Part shown: piece after piece, positions 16,344-25,853 of the stretch
Position numbering within the stretch: position 1 is the first letter of the stretch
How the letters are laid out: each line of letters opens with the position of its first letter
Origin: CAVQLX01 sp963811605
Lineage (GTDB): Bacteria; Desulfobacterota; Binatia; DP-6
Reading direction: 5' to 3'
NCBI GenBank assembly: GCA_963811605.1
Contig: CAWESA010000006.1
Span: 3,260 to 67,259, forward strand
Length of the DNA stretch: 64,000 bases
Made by a program: the position numbers and the translations under genes
The notes under the pieces: model-generated
What the model saw: the letters and a program-made list of their open reading frames with translations, nothing else
The model's database searches: none
What the model was told of the DNA's origin: nothing

Positions 16344-18895
16344 CCGACGGCCAGCTGCGCCGGCTCGCCTTCCACCGCACGCACCGGCCGGTGGGTCAGG
16401 AAGCGCGGCCGGACCACCTTCATCCATGCCGGCACGAGCACGAGACCGCCGAAGGTGTTGAACACCATGAGCAGGGCCAGGAGCAGCCCCATCTCGGCCT
16501 GGAACTTCAGGTTGGAGAACCACCAGAAGAGCGTGCCGGCGAGCATCGTCGTGGCGGTGAAGATGATGGCCTTGCCGGTGGTGGCGGTGGCGTAGTCGAC
16601 CGCCTCGTCGAGGTCGCGGCCTTCGTCGACGGCGTCGATCATGCGACTGAAGTGATAGATGCCGTAGTCCACCCCGACTCCGGCGCCGGCGGCCGCGATG
16701 GGCAGCGAGTTCACGTTCAGGTCGATGTGCCAGAGGTACATGAACGCCTCGCAGGCGAGCTGGGAGAGGATGACGGGGATCATCAGGAGCAACGTCGCCA
16801 CCACGGATCCGTAGGTGAAGTAGAGACAGAGCGAGACGGCGATCATCACCATGACGAGGGTGGTCCAGTACGAGTCCTCCACCGCCTCGTTCACCGCCGC
16901 CAGCACGCCGAACAATCCGCCTGCCAGGAGGAACTTGACGCCCTCCTTGCTGTTGGCGGCGGCCCACTGCTTCGCGCTGTCGATCGCGTTCATGATGATG
17001 TCGTGCGAGTAGCCGTGGAACAGCGTGATCACCGTGCCATAGCGCATGTCGGTGGACATGAAGCGGTCGAGGTCGCCGGCCGAAGACGTCTGGGTGAACT
17101 GGTAGAACAGCTCCGCGATGTACTTCTGCTTGTCGGGGATGAACGACCACTTCGGCTCGCCCTCGCGGAAGAGCCGCGACAGCTGCTTCAGGATGTCGAC
17201 GATGGTGACGGATGCGCCGGCGCCCTCCACCGACTCCATGTGATCGGCCAGCTCCTCCATCGTGTTCAGGGGAGTGACGTTCTTCATGCCGTCCGGCTTG
17301 CCGGTGTCGGCGATGACGACCAGCTGGTTGGCGCCCTCGAACTTCTCGTTCAGCTTGGCATAGGCGATGTTGTACGGGTGGTCGGGGAAGAGCAGCGCGG
17401 CGCCCGGCGTCATGTCGCCGACCTTGAGCCGCCAGCCGAAGTACGGGCAGACCAGGTAGAGCACGATCGTCAGCAGCACGCCCGCCCAGCGGCGCCAGCC
17501 GTTGCTCGCGGCGATCGTCCACACGGTGAGGTTGCGGTAGATCGGCTCCTGGTAGCGATAGAGCAGGAAGGCGATCACCAGCACGGCGGCGACGCCGGCC
17601 GGGTGGAGCAGCTTGGACGAGAGCCAGATCGCGTACCCGAAGAACACCGCCGCGACGATCGCGAGCGTCGTGTGCCCGAGCAGCTTGGCCCACCCCGGAT
17701 AGCTGGTCTTCGCGCCCGGCGGGTTCGTCGCCGACAGGATGATGGGATGGAGGGTGACCACGCTGATGATGATCGAGACGATCCAGAAGCTCGAGAAGAT
17801 GGCGCACTTCTGGATGAGCGGGATGGGTGCGATCGAGACCAGCAAGATGCCGATGCCGTCGGACAGGACCGATGCGATGGCGGGCGGGAAGAGGTGCGAG
17901 TAGCTCTCGACGATCGCCGTGCGCTTGTCGCCGGTGCGGTGATACTCCTCGTGGTAGCGGTCCATCGATTGCACGGAGTGCGACAGCGCACGCGCCGACA
18001 GGAAGATGGGAATCACCAGCACGAGCGGATCGAGATTCAGCCCGAGCAGCGGGACCATGCCGAGCGCCCAGATGCTGGAGAGGATGCCCGAGAAGACCGG
18101 CACCCACACGCCCGGCCAGCTCCGGAAGTAGTTCCACAGGAGGAAGGTGAGCGCGGCGACGGTGATGACGAACACCTCGCCGACCTCGGGAACGTAGCGC
18201 TGGATCGACGTGTACAGCCACGGGAAGCCGGCGATGTAGACCTTGTGGTTGTCGTCCTCCAGCTGCTTCTGGAGGTTCGTCATCCGGTCGTACAGGTAGT
18301 TGAAGTCGAGCTCCTCTTCCCAGAAGCCCGCCGTCACCAGCGCCGCCGTATCGTCCTCGGAGACGTAGATGCCGCGAATGCCCTTCGTGGAGTAGACGGC
18401 AAACTTGACGCGCTGGGCGTCCTCCATCGTCCGCGGAACGGTCGGGTAGAATACCTCGCGGATCTGGATCGCACCCTGGGCGTTGGTGATGCTCTTCATC
18501 TTCGGGTGCGCGATGGAGAGGATCTGGTACGGAACGACGCCCCTGGTCTCGACCAGCGCCTTGGTCGCCTGATCGATCTTCTGGAGCGTCGTCGGATTGT
18601 AGATGTCGCCCTTCTTGGTCTCGATGACCAGCGTGAGGACGTTGGCGCTCCCGAACATGCGCCGGAACTCGTTGTAGATCTTGATGTAGGGATGCCCTTC
18701 GCGGAGCGTGATCTCCTTGCCGAGAAGGCTGATCTTCAGGGGCCCCGGGTAGAAGTCGAGGAATTGCGGCAGCACCTTGATGTGGGTGCACTGCCACGCG
18801 AAGAACACCGTCATCGCGGCGATGACGAGCGCGACCGAGAGCTGATTGCGGAGCAGGAAGCGGAGGTAGGCTTCGACCCAGCGCTTGGGGATCAT
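16340..18895 (-). CDS. RND/MMPL-family transporter permease
   Basis: The protein has 851 residues with 12 predicted helices in two halves, each opened by one helix followed by a large periplasmic domain. The first half has TKGIRGIYVSEDDTAALVTA in the porter domain and then YLPE-type helices with GLNLDPLVLVIPIFLSARAL. The second half has AAAGAGVGVDYGIYHFSRM, the DYG motif typical of MMPL/HpnN-like and sterol-sensing-type RND proteins. It probably moves hydrophobic molecules between the inner membrane or periplasm and the outer membrane. It is preceded by a YCF48-type propeller gene (1 base apart) and coupled to the ABC genes downstream. The same RND type is regularly found with DUF1302 and DUF1329. 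Confidence 0.9.
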   Translation of the reverse strand: MIPKRWVEAYLRFLLRNQLSVALVIAAMTVFFAWQCTHIKVLPQFLDFYPGPLKISLLGKEITLREGHPYIKIYNEFRRMFGSANVLTLVIETKKGDIYNPTTLQKIDQATKALVETRGVVPYQILSIAHPKMKSITNAQGAIQIREVFYPTVPRTMEDAQRVKFAVYSTKGIRGIYVSEDDTAALVTAGFWEEELDFNYLYDRMTNLQKQLEDDNHKVYIAGFPWLYTSIQRYVPEVGEVFVITVAALTFLLWNYFRSWPGVWVPVFSGILSSIWALGMVPLLGLNLDPLVLVIPIFLSARALSHSVQSMDRYHEEYHRTGDKRTAIVESYSHLFPPAIASVLSDGIGILLVSIAPIPLIQKCAIFSSFWIVSIIISVVTLHPIILSATNPPGAKTSYPGWAKLLGHTTLAIVAAVFFGYAIWLSSKLLHPAGVAAVLVIAFLLYRYQEPIYRNLTVWTIAASNGWRRWAGVLLTIVLYLVCPYFGWRLKVGDMTPGAALLFPDHPYNIAYAKLNEKFEGANQLVVIADTGKPDGMKNVTPLNTMEELADHMESVEGAGASVTIVDILKQLSRLFREGEPKWSFIPDKQKYIAELFYQFTQTSSAGDLDRFMSTDMRYGTVITLFHGYSHDIIMNAIDSAKQWAAANSKEGVKFLLAGGLFGVLAAVNEAVEDSYWTTLVMVMIAVSLCLYFTYGSVVATLLLMIPVILSQLACEAFMYLWHIDLNVNSLPIAAAGAGVGVDYGIYHFSRMIDAVDEGRDLDEAVDYATATTGKAIIFTATTMLAGTLFWWFSNLKFQAEMGLLLALLMVFNTFGGLVLVPAWMKVVRPRFLTHRPVRAVEGEPAQLAVG

Positions 18896-18896
18896 G

Positions 18897-19907
18897 TCAG
18901 GAGTTCCTCGTCGTATCGGTTCGTGCGCCGAGCTGCTTCAGGGTCGCGCCGTCCACGCGGAAGACGAGGCCGTCGGAGCCGACGGCGAGACCGCGTCCGC
19001 CCGGCGCGAGCCAGATCGATCGGATCCAGTTGGCGGCGAGCTGGATGGGCAAGGGCTCGATCTGCCAGGTCGCGCCGGCGTCCTCGCTCTTCAGCACCGT
19101 GCCCTGGTCGCCCACGATCCAGCCCTGCTGGCCGCGGACGAAGACGTCGAAGAACGACCGGCCCGAGATGGGCGCCCGCTCGTGGGTCCACGTCGCGCCG
19201 CCGTCCTCCGTGCGCAGGATCACGGAGTCGAGCCCGACCGCGATGCCGTGCGAGGCGTCGGTGAAGCGAATCCCGAACAGCGTGCTCTCGATCGGGGCGC
19301 TCTGCTGCGTCCAGCTCTTGCCGCCGTCGCTGCTCGCCATGATGATGCCGAACTCGCCGGCGATCCAGGCGTGCTCCGGGTCGCCGTAGCTCAGCGCGTA
19401 GAGATTGACGTCGCCCGGCTCGACGCCCGTGTCGAGCGCGCTCTCCGGCAGCTTCACCTCGTCGGGGACGCGCGAGGGCGTCCACGTCGCCCCTCCGTCC
19501 TCGGTGTGAATCATGGTGCCGAAGTCGCCGGCGCCATGGCCGCGCAGCGGCGTGGGGAACTCGAGCGTGAAGACGTGACGCGGCGAGCCGGTGTTCAGCT
19601 CGGTCCAGGTGCTGCCGCCGTCCTTGGTGGCATAGACGATGCCTTCCTTGCCGGCGATCCACGCGGTCTTGGTATCGAGGCAGCTGAGCGCGAGGAAGGG
19701 CCGCTTGGTGTGGGCGTCCTGCCGATCCCAGGTCGCGCCGCCGTCGGTGGTGTGGAAGATCCGGCCCAGCTCGCCGACCATCCATCCCTCCTGGTCGGTG
19801 ACGAAGCAGGATGCGAAGAGATTCTGCCGGACCTCCCGCAGGTTCACGGGCTCGGCCCCGGCAACCGCCGCGCAGGCGACGACGAGCGCGGCGATGAGGA
19901 ACTTCAT
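18897..19907 (-). CDS. YCF48/BNR-repeat beta-propeller periplasmic protein
   Basis: The protein has 336 residues with a signal peptide (FLIAALVVACAAVAGA). At least five sialidase-type Asp-box repeats follow, such as HTTDGGATWDR, ATKDGGSTWTE, HTEDGGATWTP, ASSDGGKSWTQ, RTEDGGATWTH and KSEDAGATWQI, spaced 40-70 residues apart. These form the Ycf48-like propeller. In photosynthetic organisms the family helps assemble photosystem II, but here no photosystem exists and the gene is 1 base from the RND gene. It likely acts as an assembly or interaction factor of that transporter. The start at MKFLIAAL gives the clean signal peptide. Confidence 0.88.
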   Translation of the reverse strand: MKFLIAALVVACAAVAGAEPVNLREVRQNLFASCFVTDQEGWMVGELGRIFHTTDGGATWDRQDAHTKRPFLALSCLDTKTAWIAGKEGIVYATKDGGSTWTELNTGSPRHVFTLEFPTPLRGHGAGDFGTMIHTEDGGATWTPSRVPDEVKLPESALDTGVEPGDVNLYALSYGDPEHAWIAGEFGIIMASSDGGKSWTQQSAPIESTLFGIRFTDASHGIAVGLDSVILRTEDGGATWTHERAPISGRSFFDVFVRGQQGWIVGDQGTVLKSEDAGATWQIEPLPIQLAANWIRSIWLAPGGRGLAVGSDGLVFRVDGATLKQLGARTDTTRNS

Positions 19908-20168
19908 GCGGACCCTCCTGGGAATACGTGCACATGCCGTGCAGACACACAGATTGTACCGCACGGTCAGCTTCCGGCCTTTACCCGTGCCCGGGTCGAA
20001 GTGTCAACGGCGTACCGCGTCAGATGGCACCGATGCGCGGAGGCCTCGTCGGGTTTCAACCGGCACTGTGGATGCTCCGCGCGGAGCACGCGGCCGAGTG
20101 CAGCGAGCGGGGAGCGAGACCCGCCGGGCTTCGCCCGCCGGCGCGAGGGGCGGAGCTCCTCGCTGGAT

Positions 20169-22091
20169 TCAGAACACGTACTCGACCTGGAAGCGGATGT
20201 TGTCCCTGTCGCGCACCGTGCCGAACTGCTGCGCCGCGACCGACGTCACCGAGGTGTAGTCCACGGTGAACCGGAAGGGATCACGCACGAGCGTGACGCC
20301 GGGCTGGACCACCACCCCGCCCGCCCAGTCGTAGAACATGCCCAGGAAGGGCGCGATGCGACCGCCGGAGTAGGACGTGGTGATGAGGAGCGTCTGCAGA
20401 TAGCGGTTGCGCTTTTGCGGGTAGAGGCGGGGCTGGAGCCGGCACGCCCGCGTGCCCGGCCGCGGCTTGGCGGTCGAGTTCGGGTCCTTGGGGCCGCAGC
20501 CGCCGCCGAGGGCGCCGAGGGTGTTGTTCGGGTCGGTCGGGTTGCCGATGATGGCGATCCGCGGGTCGACGGGGAGATTCCGGAACGGCACCGGCAGGAC
20601 GAGATCGTCCGGCGCGTTGAAGACGTGCTTGTAGAAGAACTGCGTGCTGATGAAGAACGTCTGCGTGGGGTTCAGCTGCCGGATGAAGCGGTTGATGTCG
20701 AGTCCGACCGACATGTTGAACGAGTCGCGCTGCAGCACGGTGCCCCACAGCGGCTCCTTGCGTCCGGTCGCCAGGAAGCGCGGGTAGACGAACGGGTTCA
20801 GTCCGCCCTCGGTGTTGTTGAACGCGCGCAGGCGCTTCGTCCCGGGGGTGCCGATGCCGGTCTCGAGCGGGGCGAAGCTGTCGAAGCTGCTGCCCTTGCC
20901 CTGGCGGTTCATCGGCTCGCCGCGGAAGTACGCGAACTCCGAGCGCACGATGGTGTAGAGCGAGGTGATCGGGAAGGTCATCGAGGTGCCGGTGATCTGC
21001 ACCCGTGGGTAGCGCTGGATGGCGAGGATCGGGTTGTCGAAGCTGGCCGTGTTGCTTCCGTTCTTCATGCCCGGGAGCCTGAACTGGATGCCGGGGACGT
21101 CGAGGTAGGTGTAGTAGTGCGCGACGTTGAAGGTGATGTCCTTGGCGGTGAAGACCAGTCGCGCGCCGCCGCGGATCTGCGTGGCGTCGGGCGTATCGAC
21201 GATGGTCCGCAGCGATTGGTTCGGATACCCGAGACCACCCGGCTCCCAGGGTGACCCCTGAGGAATGCCCGGGTTGGTCGCGACCCTGTTCCCCTGCGCG
21301 GCGAAGCCCTCGAGGTAGGCGTCCTGGAACGGCCCCCACGAACCGAGCTGGTAGCTGGTGCGGGCCATGGCGATCGGGACGCGGCGTTCGTCGAGCGCGA
21401 TGAAGAAGCCGCCGAAGCTGTCGTCGAGCGGATTGATGTTGTCGAGCAGCCGGAAGACGTCGGTCTCGCCCCAGGCGAGCACCTGGCGCCCGACGCGGAG
21501 GAAGAACGGACCCCTCTCGAAGTCGAGGTAGGCGAGGAAGAGGCGATTGCGCACGCGCGCGTTCCGCCGCAGCCGGTCGACGCGCTCATCGATGAAGCGG
21601 TTGTCGAGCTTGGGGCTCGTGTTGGCGATCCCGGGGATGTTGACCTTCGGAAAGTCGCCGCGGAACCGCTCCAGGGCGGCGGTCTGGTGCGTGTACTCGT
21701 CGGGACCGATGTCGTACAGCGTCTCGCCCTCGAAGCGGTACTCGAGCGTGTACTTGAGGTTCGTCGGGTCGAGGAGGCGAAACGGCGCCAGCAGTCCCCG
21801 GCTGTTCTTCACCAGTCGGGTGAGGTCGTGGTCGTACGACAGCTGGAGGAAGTAGCGGTTCTGCCGCAGATGCCCGGCGCCCGAGACGGGATAGTTGAGC
21901 GGATTGTCCGAGCCGCCGATGCGCTCCGTGCCCACGCGAACGGCGCTGTACGCCCGCATGCCGAGACGGATCTCGCCGCGCTGGTCCAGGCTGAGCGCAT
22001 ACGCCGCGCGGGTGCCGAGCAGCGCAACCAGCGCAACGAAGGTCCCGGTCAGAAGCCGTCCCAGACACCGCGGCGCCATGACTGTCGTCAT
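20169..22091 (-). CDS. DUF1302 outer-membrane protein
   Basis: The protein has 640 residues with a signal peptide (FVALVALLGTRAAYA). The DUF1302 pattern is clear: LSYDHDLTRLV, FLRVGRQVLAWGETDVFRLLDNINPLDD split by short turns, many amphipathic strands and a C-terminal VEYVF aromatic end typical of outer-membrane barrels. Family members are outer-membrane pores associated with DUF1329, YCF48 and RND genes and with growth on hydrophobic substrates. It is the promoter-proximal gene of the minus-strand locus. The ATG at 22,091 follows CGGAGGTGGGG-like sequence (plus-strand complement at about 22,096-22,105). Confidence 0.88.
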   Translation of the reverse strand: MTTVMAPRCLGRLLTGTFVALVALLGTRAAYALSLDQRGEIRLGMRAYSAVRVGTERIGGSDNPLNYPVSGAGHLRQNRYFLQLSYDHDLTRLVKNSRGLLAPFRLLDPTNLKYTLEYRFEGETLYDIGPDEYTHQTAALERFRGDFPKVNIPGIANTSPKLDNRFIDERVDRLRRNARVRNRLFLAYLDFERGPFFLRVGRQVLAWGETDVFRLLDNINPLDDSFGGFFIALDERRVPIAMARTSYQLGSWGPFQDAYLEGFAAQGNRVATNPGIPQGSPWEPGGLGYPNQSLRTIVDTPDATQIRGGARLVFTAKDITFNVAHYYTYLDVPGIQFRLPGMKNGSNTASFDNPILAIQRYPRVQITGTSMTFPITSLYTIVRSEFAYFRGEPMNRQGKGSSFDSFAPLETGIGTPGTKRLRAFNNTEGGLNPFVYPRFLATGRKEPLWGTVLQRDSFNMSVGLDINRFIRQLNPTQTFFISTQFFYKHVFNAPDDLVLPVPFRNLPVDPRIAIIGNPTDPNNTLGALGGGCGPKDPNSTAKPRPGTRACRLQPRLYPQKRNRYLQTLLITTSYSGGRIAPFLGMFYDWAGGVVVQPGVTLVRDPFRFTVDYTSVTSVAAQQFGTVRDRDNIRFQVEYVF

Positions 22092-22205
22092 TCCCCACCT
22101 CCGACGCAGGCAGATGAAACACGCTGTCCCGAAAAGCCGCGGCTTTATAAGAAGGCATGCGCGAAGGTGTCAAGGACGACGCGCGCCGGCCGCGCGCGCT
22201 CGCGC

Positions 22206-23244
22206 TCACCAGGCGCGTGTTGCGCCGATCGCGGGGGTCAGGATGCGCGCCGGATCGATTCCCTGCCGCACCGCGGCGGCGTGGAAGCGGCGCGGCGGCT
22301 CGTCGAGGGGCTCGTCGGTGAGATCGAACGTCCCGTAGTGGATGCCGAGCAGGCGGTCGGCGCGCGCGTCCAGGCCGGCCTGGAGCGCTTCCTCGGGATT
22401 CAGGTGCACCGGCTGCATCATGGCCGGCGGGTCGTAGGCCCCGATCGGCACGGCGGCGAGGTCGAACGGGCCCAGCCGGGTCCCGATCTCCGCGAACAGG
22501 CGGGCGTAGCCGGTGTCGCCGGCGAACCAGAAGCGGCGGGTCGGGCCCGTGATGACCCAGCCGGACCACAGGGTCCGGTTCATGTCGCCGAGGCTGCGCT
22601 GGCTCCAGTGACGCGCCGGGACGCAGGTGATGGTCACCGCGCCGAGGGAGCGCGACTCCCACCAGTCGAGCTCCTCCACCACCCCGCCGATGTCCGCGTC
22701 GCGCAGGATCTCGCCGACGCGGAGCGGCACGAAGAAGCGCGTGCCGCGGGCAGCCAGCGCCCGCAGCGAGGGCAGGTCGAGATGGTCGTAGTGCGAGTGG
22801 GAGACGACCACGGCGTCGATGGGCGGCAGCGCCGACAACCGGCATGGGCGGCGGCACGAAGCGACGGGGTCCGAGCCACGAGACGGGGCTCGCCGTGTCG
22901 GACCAGATGGGGTCGGTCAGGATGGTCACGTGGTCCATCTGGACGAGCACGCTGGCATGGCCCAGCCAGGTCACGCTCGGCGCGCTGTGGCGGGCATTGT
23001 CGCGCAGCCAGGCGCCGTCGTTCGGCACCAGGGCGGGCGCTCCCGGGCGGGAGAACATGGCCCCGACGGCCCGGCGCAGGAAGAAGGGCAGCGTGATCGC
23101 CAGGCCCGGGCGCTCGTAGGGCTCGAGGTTGGTGAAGCCGTCGGCGGTGTGGTGGGGCGGGGTGTCCATCGCGAGGACCGACCGGGCCTGGGCGGCGAGA
23201 CCGAGCGCCAGCAGGCACGCGCACGCATGATACGATCGACCCAC
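22206..23244 (-). pseudogene. MBL-fold phospholipase-D-like hydrolase, interrupted by one frameshift
   Basis: The N-terminal part (23,244 to about 22,840) has a signal or lipoprotein-type leader, then VTWLGHASVLVQMDHVTILTDP and SWLGPRRFVPPPMP. The remainder continues in another frame from about 22,838 with IDAVVVSHSHYDHLD, the metal-binding HxHxDH motif, then RFWFAGDTGYARLF and GAYDPPAMMQPVHLNPEE. Together they make a full-length NAPE-PLD/UlaG-like MBL hydrolase of ~345 residues. A single-base indel in the stretch coding for PMP(G)LSALPP explains the break. All catalytic motifs are present, so it could be a recent mutation or a sequencing error. It is divergent from tetR, with a palindromic site between them. 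Confidence 0.75.
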
Positions 23245-23303
23245 CAGCCGAAGCTATCCGCTCGCGGCGTGCCAGGCGAGGCTCGAGGGGCGTCCTGCTT
23301 GAA

Positions 23304-23322
23304 CCTGCATTCGGACTGCAAT
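23304..23322. promoter_or_regulatory. Putative TetR operator, TGCA-N7-TGCA
   Basis: TGCA at 23,306-23,309 and again at 23,317-23,320 are separated by 7 bases, with a following AAT extending the palindrome (consensus TTGCA-N7-TGCAA). The site lies 17 bases before the tetR start and between divergent MBL and tetR genes. Two more copies with identical spacing occur at 38,626 and 39,773. Confidence 0.5.
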
Positions 23323-23337
23323 AACTACCGCACGTCC

Positions 23338-23946
23338 ATGGCGCTGGCGTCTCCCGCTCCCCTGATCGTCGACGGCCGTCTCGCACGCGGCGCCCGCGCC
23401 CGCGCCGCCATCGTCGAGGCGCTCCTCGCCCTCATCGAGCGCGGCGACCTGCGTCCGAGCGCGGCGCGAGTGGCGGAGCGCGCGGGCGTGTCGCTCCGAT
23501 CGGTGTTCCAGCACTTCAGCGACGTCGAGTCGCTGTTCGCCACCGCCGCGGCGCGGCAAGCGGAGCGCCTGGCGCCGCTCGTGGGCGCCGCGCCGGACGA
23601 GGGACCGCTGCCACGCCGGCTCGACGCGTTCGTCCGCCAGCGCGCCCGCCTCCTCGAGACCGTGGCGCCGGTGCGGCGGGCGGCCATCCTGGTGGAGCCG
23701 TTCTCCGCCGAGCTGCAGGGGCGCCTCGCCGCCTTTCGCGCCCTCAAGGCCGAGGAGGTCCGCCGTGTCTTCGCCGTCGAGCTGGCGCGGCGACCGGGGG
23801 CCGCCCGGCGCCGATTGCTGGCCGCGCTGGTCGCGATCGCGAGCTGGAACACCTGGCAGGCGCTGCGCCAGCACCAGGGCCTGTCGCAGCGCGAAGCGCG
23901 GCGTGTGCTCCACGCGATGCTCGAAGCCCAGCTGCGGAGGAGCTGA
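23338..23946 (+). CDS. TetR-family transcriptional regulator
   Basis: The protein has 202 residues. The N-terminal HTH (about 15-62) has RARAAIVEALLALIERG, AARVAERAGVSLRSVFQHF and DVESLFATAA, the standard TetR order. The C-terminal ligand-binding domain is helical and ends AMLEAQLRRS. It overlaps the dehalogenase start (TGATG), so the regulator and the enzyme are translated together. A palindrome sits right upstream, suggesting autorepression. The effector may be a halogenated or otherwise reactive hydrophobic compound, by context only. The ATG at 23,338 was chosen because the upstream frame overlaps the divergent gene and lacks coding character. Confidence 0.88.
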   Translation: MALASPAPLIVDGRLARGARARAAIVEALLALIERGDLRPSAARVAERAGVSLRSVFQHFSDVESLFATAAARQAERLAPLVGAAPDEGPLPRRLDAFVRQRARLLETVAPVRRAAILVEPFSAELQGRLAAFRALKAEEVRRVFAVELARRPGAARRRLLAALVAIASWNTWQALRQHQGLSQREARRVLHAMLEAQLRRS

Positions 23947-24836
23947 TGGACGTCCTGCGCACCCCGGACGAGCGCTTTCGCGATCTGCCCGGCTATCCGT
24001 TCTCGCCGCGCTGGCTGGAGACCGACGGCCTGCGCATCCACTACGTCGACGAGGGACCTCGTGACGGTGCGCCCGTCCTCCTCCTGCACGGCGAGCCGTC
24101 GTGGTCCTTTCTCTATCGCACCATGATCCCGATCATCGTGGCCGCCGGCCACCGGGCCGTCGCGCCCGACCTGGTCGGCTTCGGCCGCTCGGACAAGCCG
24201 GCGCAGCGCGAGGAGTACACCTACCAGCGCCACGTCGACTGGATGCGCGCCGTCCTCGGCGAGCTCGCGCTGCGCGACGTCACGCTGGTCTGTCAGGACT
24301 GGGGCGGCCTGATCGGCCTCCGTCTCGTGGCGGAGCATGCCGACCGCTTCGCGCGCGTCGTCGCCGCCAATACCATGCTGCCCACCGGCGACGTCGCTCC
24401 CGGGGCCGGATTTCTCGCCTGGCGAACGTTCTCGCAGGGCGTTCCCGAGTTCCCGGTCGGGCGGATCGTGCAGGGCGGCTGCGTCACGTCGCTGCCGCCG
24501 GAGGTGGTCGCCGCCTACGACGCCCCCTTTCCCGATGAGCGCTTCAAGGCGGGCGCCCGGCAGTTTCCGCTCCTCGTGCCCATCAGCCCGGACGATCCGG
24601 CGGCCGCGCCGAATCGCGCGGCCTGGGCGGCGCTCGAGCGCTTCGAGAAGCCGTTCCTGACGGCGTTCAGCGACTCCGATCCGATCACCGGTGGCGGCGA
24701 CGCCGTGCTCCAGGCGCGCATCCCCGGCGCGCGCGGCCAGGCGCACGCGACCATCACCGGCGGCGGGCACTTCCTGCAGGAGGATCGCGGCGAGGTCCTG
24801 GCCCGCGTGATCGTCGATTTCATCGCGCGCACGTGA
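23946..24836 (+). CDS. Haloalkane dehalogenase (HLD subfamily I-like)
   Basis: The protein is a 296-residue alpha/beta hydrolase. The oxyanion/halide motif HGEPSW is at 49-54. The nucleophile elbow CQDWGG places Asp118 next to Trp119, as in haloalkane dehalogenases, where Asp attacks the carbon and Trp binds halide. An acidic residue in FSDSDP and the catalytic His in GGGHFLQED complete the triad. Trp54 and Trp119 supply halide stabilisation. It hydrolyses carbon-halogen bonds to alcohol plus halide in the cytosol. It is co-transcribed with tetR (1-base overlap) and followed 11 bases later by a GST-family gene. A non-dehalogenating hydrolase is less likely because serine hydrolases and epoxide hydrolases differ at these positions. 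Confidence 0.85.
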   Translation: MDVLRTPDERFRDLPGYPFSPRWLETDGLRIHYVDEGPRDGAPVLLLHGEPSWSFLYRTMIPIIVAAGHRAVAPDLVGFGRSDKPAQREEYTYQRHVDWMRAVLGELALRDVTLVCQDWGGLIGLRLVAEHADRFARVVAANTMLPTGDVAPGAGFLAWRTFSQGVPEFPVGRIVQGGCVTSLPPEVVAAYDAPFPDERFKAGARQFPLLVPISPDDPAAAPNRAAWAALERFEKPFLTAFSDSDPITGGGDAVLQARIPGARGQAHATITGGGHFLQEDRGEVLARVIVDFIART

Positions 24837-24847
24837 AGGGAGGCGAC

Positions 24848-25846
24848 ATGACCGGCACGTATCGCATCTTCGGCGTCGAGCTCTCCCCCTACTCGGTGAA
24901 GGTACGCTCGTACTTCCGGTACAAGGGGATCCCGCACGAGTGGGTGGTGCGTACGGTGCACACGCAGGCGGAGTTCGACCGCTACGCCAAGCTGCCGCTG
25001 ATCCCGCTGGTGGTCGCGCCCGACGGCACGGCGATGCAGGACTCGACGCCCATCATCGAGCGCCTGGAGCAGGAGTTTCCCGAGCCGTCGATCCATCCGG
25101 GCGATGCGACGGCGGCGTTCATGTCCGCGCTCCTCGAGGAGTACGGCGACGAGTGGGGCAACAAGCCCATGTTCCACTATCGCTGGTTCTACGAGGCGGA
25201 CCAGGAGTCGGGCGCCGATCGCATCGCACGGACCATGAATCCGGACGCGACCGACGAGCTGCTCGACGGCATCCGTGGCGCCGTGAAGGGCCGCATGATC
25301 CCCCGCCTCAAGTTCGTCGGCTCGTCGGCGGCGACGAAGGATCAGATCGAGGGGTCGTTCCTGCGCCTGCTCGCGCTCCTCGAGCGCCATCTCGAGAGCC
25401 GGCCGTTCCTGTTCGGCGGCCGCCCCGCGTTCGGAGACTTCGGCGTCTTCGCGCAGCTGTACGAGTGTCTCTCCGATCCCACACCGGGCGCGATCATCCG
25501 GACGCGCGCGCCGCGCGTGCAGGCGTGGATCGAGCGCATGCTGGCGCCGCAGGCCTCGGGCGGCTGGGAGCCGTGGGAGGTGCTCGAGCCGACCCTGCTG
25601 CCGGTGCTGCGCGACGAGGTGGCGGGCGTCTTCCTGCCGTGGAGCGCCGCCAATGCCCGCGCCCTGGCGGCCGGCGAGAAGGAGTTCTCGGTCGAGCTGG
25701 GCGGCAAGCCGTTCACGCAGGAGACGCAGCGCTACCACGCCAAGTCGCTGGCGGCGCTGCGCGCCCGCCATGCGGCGATCGGCGACCGCGCCGCGGTCGA
25801 CGCGGCGCTCGAGCGCGCCGGCTGCCGGCGCTGGCTCGCGGCGTAG
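24848..25846 (+). CDS. Glutathione S-transferase-family protein, long form
   Basis: The protein has 332 residues, longer than the usual ~210. The thioredoxin-like N-domain (YRIFGVELSPYSVKVRSYFR, LPLIPLVVAPDGTAMQDSTPI) has a cis-Pro and a Ser/Asp glutathione-anchoring motif (QDSTPI). The helical C-domain has FGGRPAFGDFGVFAQL, the N-capping box region, and then a ~100-residue extension. It is preceded by a GGGAGG ribosome-binding site and by the dehalogenase gene, suggesting conjugation or dehalogenation of the same compounds. The gene at 38,661 encodes a similar long GST. Catalytic type unknown. Confidence 0.8.
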   Translation: MTGTYRIFGVELSPYSVKVRSYFRYKGIPHEWVVRTVHTQAEFDRYAKLPLIPLVVAPDGTAMQDSTPIIERLEQEFPEPSIHPGDATAAFMSALLEEYGDEWGNKPMFHYRWFYEADQESGADRIARTMNPDATDELLDGIRGAVKGRMIPRLKFVGSSAATKDQIEGSFLRLLALLERHLESRPFLFGGRPAFGDFGVFAQLYECLSDPTPGAIIRTRAPRVQAWIERMLAPQASGGWEPWEVLEPTLLPVLRDEVAGVFLPWSAANARALAAGEKEFSVELGGKPFTQETQRYHAKSLAALRARHAAIGDRAAVDAALERAGCRRWLAA

Positions 25847-25853
25847 CGCGCCG

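Noticed and set aside
16391..19264. Long plus-strand frame opposite the RND and YCF48 genes
   Set aside because: Composition is rich in Arg, Gly, Asp and Val, with no motifs. The minus-strand RND gene explains the sequence.
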